A DNA stretch of 6,317 bases from Gammaproteobacteria bacterium. Its GTDB lineage: Bacteria > Pseudomonadota > Gammaproteobacteria > Steroidobacterales > Steroidobacteraceae. The stretch spans positions 1 to 6,317 of the forward strand of contig PMHN01000007.1 in the NCBI GenBank assembly GCA_003156695.1, written 5' to 3'. Under the pieces are notes generated by a model. It was not told the DNA's origin. It did no database searches and saw only the letters and a list, made by a program, of their open reading frames with translations. This document shows positions 5,878-6,317 of the stretch, piece after piece. The position numbers and the translations under genes were made by a program. The first letter of the stretch is position 1, and each line of letters opens with the position of its first letter.

Positions 5878-6317
5878 ATGCCTGACACGAAGAAGTCGCC
5901 CCCTCGGGGTGCCGGATGCAACAAGTGTAGGCTTGGCATGTTCGATAAGGGACCACCTCATTCGGTGATTGAAATGAAGCGCTCTGGTCCAATGTCTTCG
6001 CTGGGTTCCGAGTTTGACAATTTTCTATTGGCGCCAATTGGTGAGGACAACAATGGGATGGTGCTGAGTGTCCTTTCAGCGCTGGCGCGACTGGACGTCG
6101 ATCCTTGGGAGGAGGCTGCCACACTAGCTCGGTTGCCGGGGAACACCGCAACTCGGAAGTTGGCCTTGTTGATTGCCGCTCTACCTGATGGGCCATCGGC
6201 GCGTCCGAACTGCGGGACGATTGCTGCCCGCTTGATCTCGCTCTTGCCGCGCCGGGTTGGTTCCGACGTCCCGTCGAGCCTAACGTTGCCCGGCATCGGG
6301 CCGGTGACCAAATCTCC
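5878..6317 (+). CDS. Conserved protein of unknown function (C-terminus beyond window)
   Basis: An open frame of 146 codons running off the right edge. From the ATG at 5974 (residue 33) the protein reads MKRSGPMSSLGSEFDNFLLA, then PIGEDNNGMVLSVLSALARL and DVDPWEEAATLARLPG (about 65-88). From memory this resembles a family of uncharacterised alpha-proteobacterial proteins with a SLGSEFDDFLFAPIGED-type core, whose members often end in a membrane helix. LDVDPWEEAATLARLPG suggests a helical soluble segment. I know of no assigned function. The start is uncertain: ATG 5878 adds 32 residues containing GCNKC (Cys14, Cys17), a GTG lies at 5965, and none has a clear ribosome site. Codon use and residue composition from 5974 onward look like genuine coding sequence, and the minus-strand frames over it are shadows. 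It has no evident link to the sugar genes. Confidence 0.7.
   Translation, partial: MPDTKKSPPRGAGCNKCRLGMFDKGPPHSVIEMKRSGPMSSLGSEFDNFLLAPIGEDNNGMVLSVLSALARLDVDPWEEAATLARLPGNTATRKLALLIAALPDGPSARPNCGTIAARLISLLPRRVGSDVPSSLTLPGIGPVTKS

Noticed and set aside
5899..5908. CCCC-TC-GGGG hairpin near the right-edge gene
   Set aside because: The stem is 4 bases with a 2-base loop and no T-run, inside a likely coding frame; best explained by GC-rich codons.
5958..6311. A 117-codon minus-strand frame at the right edge
   Set aside because: It is antisense to the plus-strand protein, whose SLGSEFDNFLLA core looks like genuine conserved protein; the minus frame has no recognisable features.

Overview
The window looks like an accessory stretch of a moderately GC-rich proteobacterial chromosome. 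This rests on family resemblance only: a short-form Crp/Fnr regulator, a GMC dehydrogenase and a terminal protein of unknown function of types I associate with alpha- and beta-proteobacteria. I see no rRNA or tRNA gene, CRISPR array, complete insertion sequence or origin.

Layout. Bases 1-1415 (minus strand) hold a tight three-gene operon read right to left: a DoxX-type four-helix membrane protein, a small cupin, and an SMP-30/gluconolactonase-type lactonase cut by the left edge. A 107-base divergent control region (1416-1522) separates it from a plus-strand pair: an SDR closely resembling bacterial glucose 1-dehydrogenase (1523-2380) and, just downstream, a full-length FAD-dependent GMC oxidoreductase (2396-3979). 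A 207-base convergent gap follows, then a Crp/Fnr-family regulator on the minus strand (4187-4978). To its right is a decayed start of a GH15 glucoamylase (5183-5443), then about 430 bases without a recognisable gene, and a conserved protein of unknown function running off the right edge (5878-6317).

How the genes fit together. The divergent cluster reads as a sugar-oxidation module: the SDR oxidises an aldose such as glucose to its lactone, the SMP-30 enzyme hydrolyses the lactone to the acid, and the GMC flavoprotein oxidises glucose, gluconate or a related polyol. DoxX may link this to the membrane redox pool, and the cupin may be accessory or sensory. The GH15 remnant fits the same theme, since glucoamylase frees glucose from alpha-glucans, but only about a tenth of that gene remains and it is frameshifted. 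Substrates, and control of the module by the nearby Crp-type protein, are inference. No wholly new system is evident. The points most worth checking are the cysteine cluster in the GMC enzyme, the operon that joins the lactonase to DoxX and cupin, the GH15 relic with its flanking inverted repeats, and the N-terminal CxxC extension of the right-edge protein.
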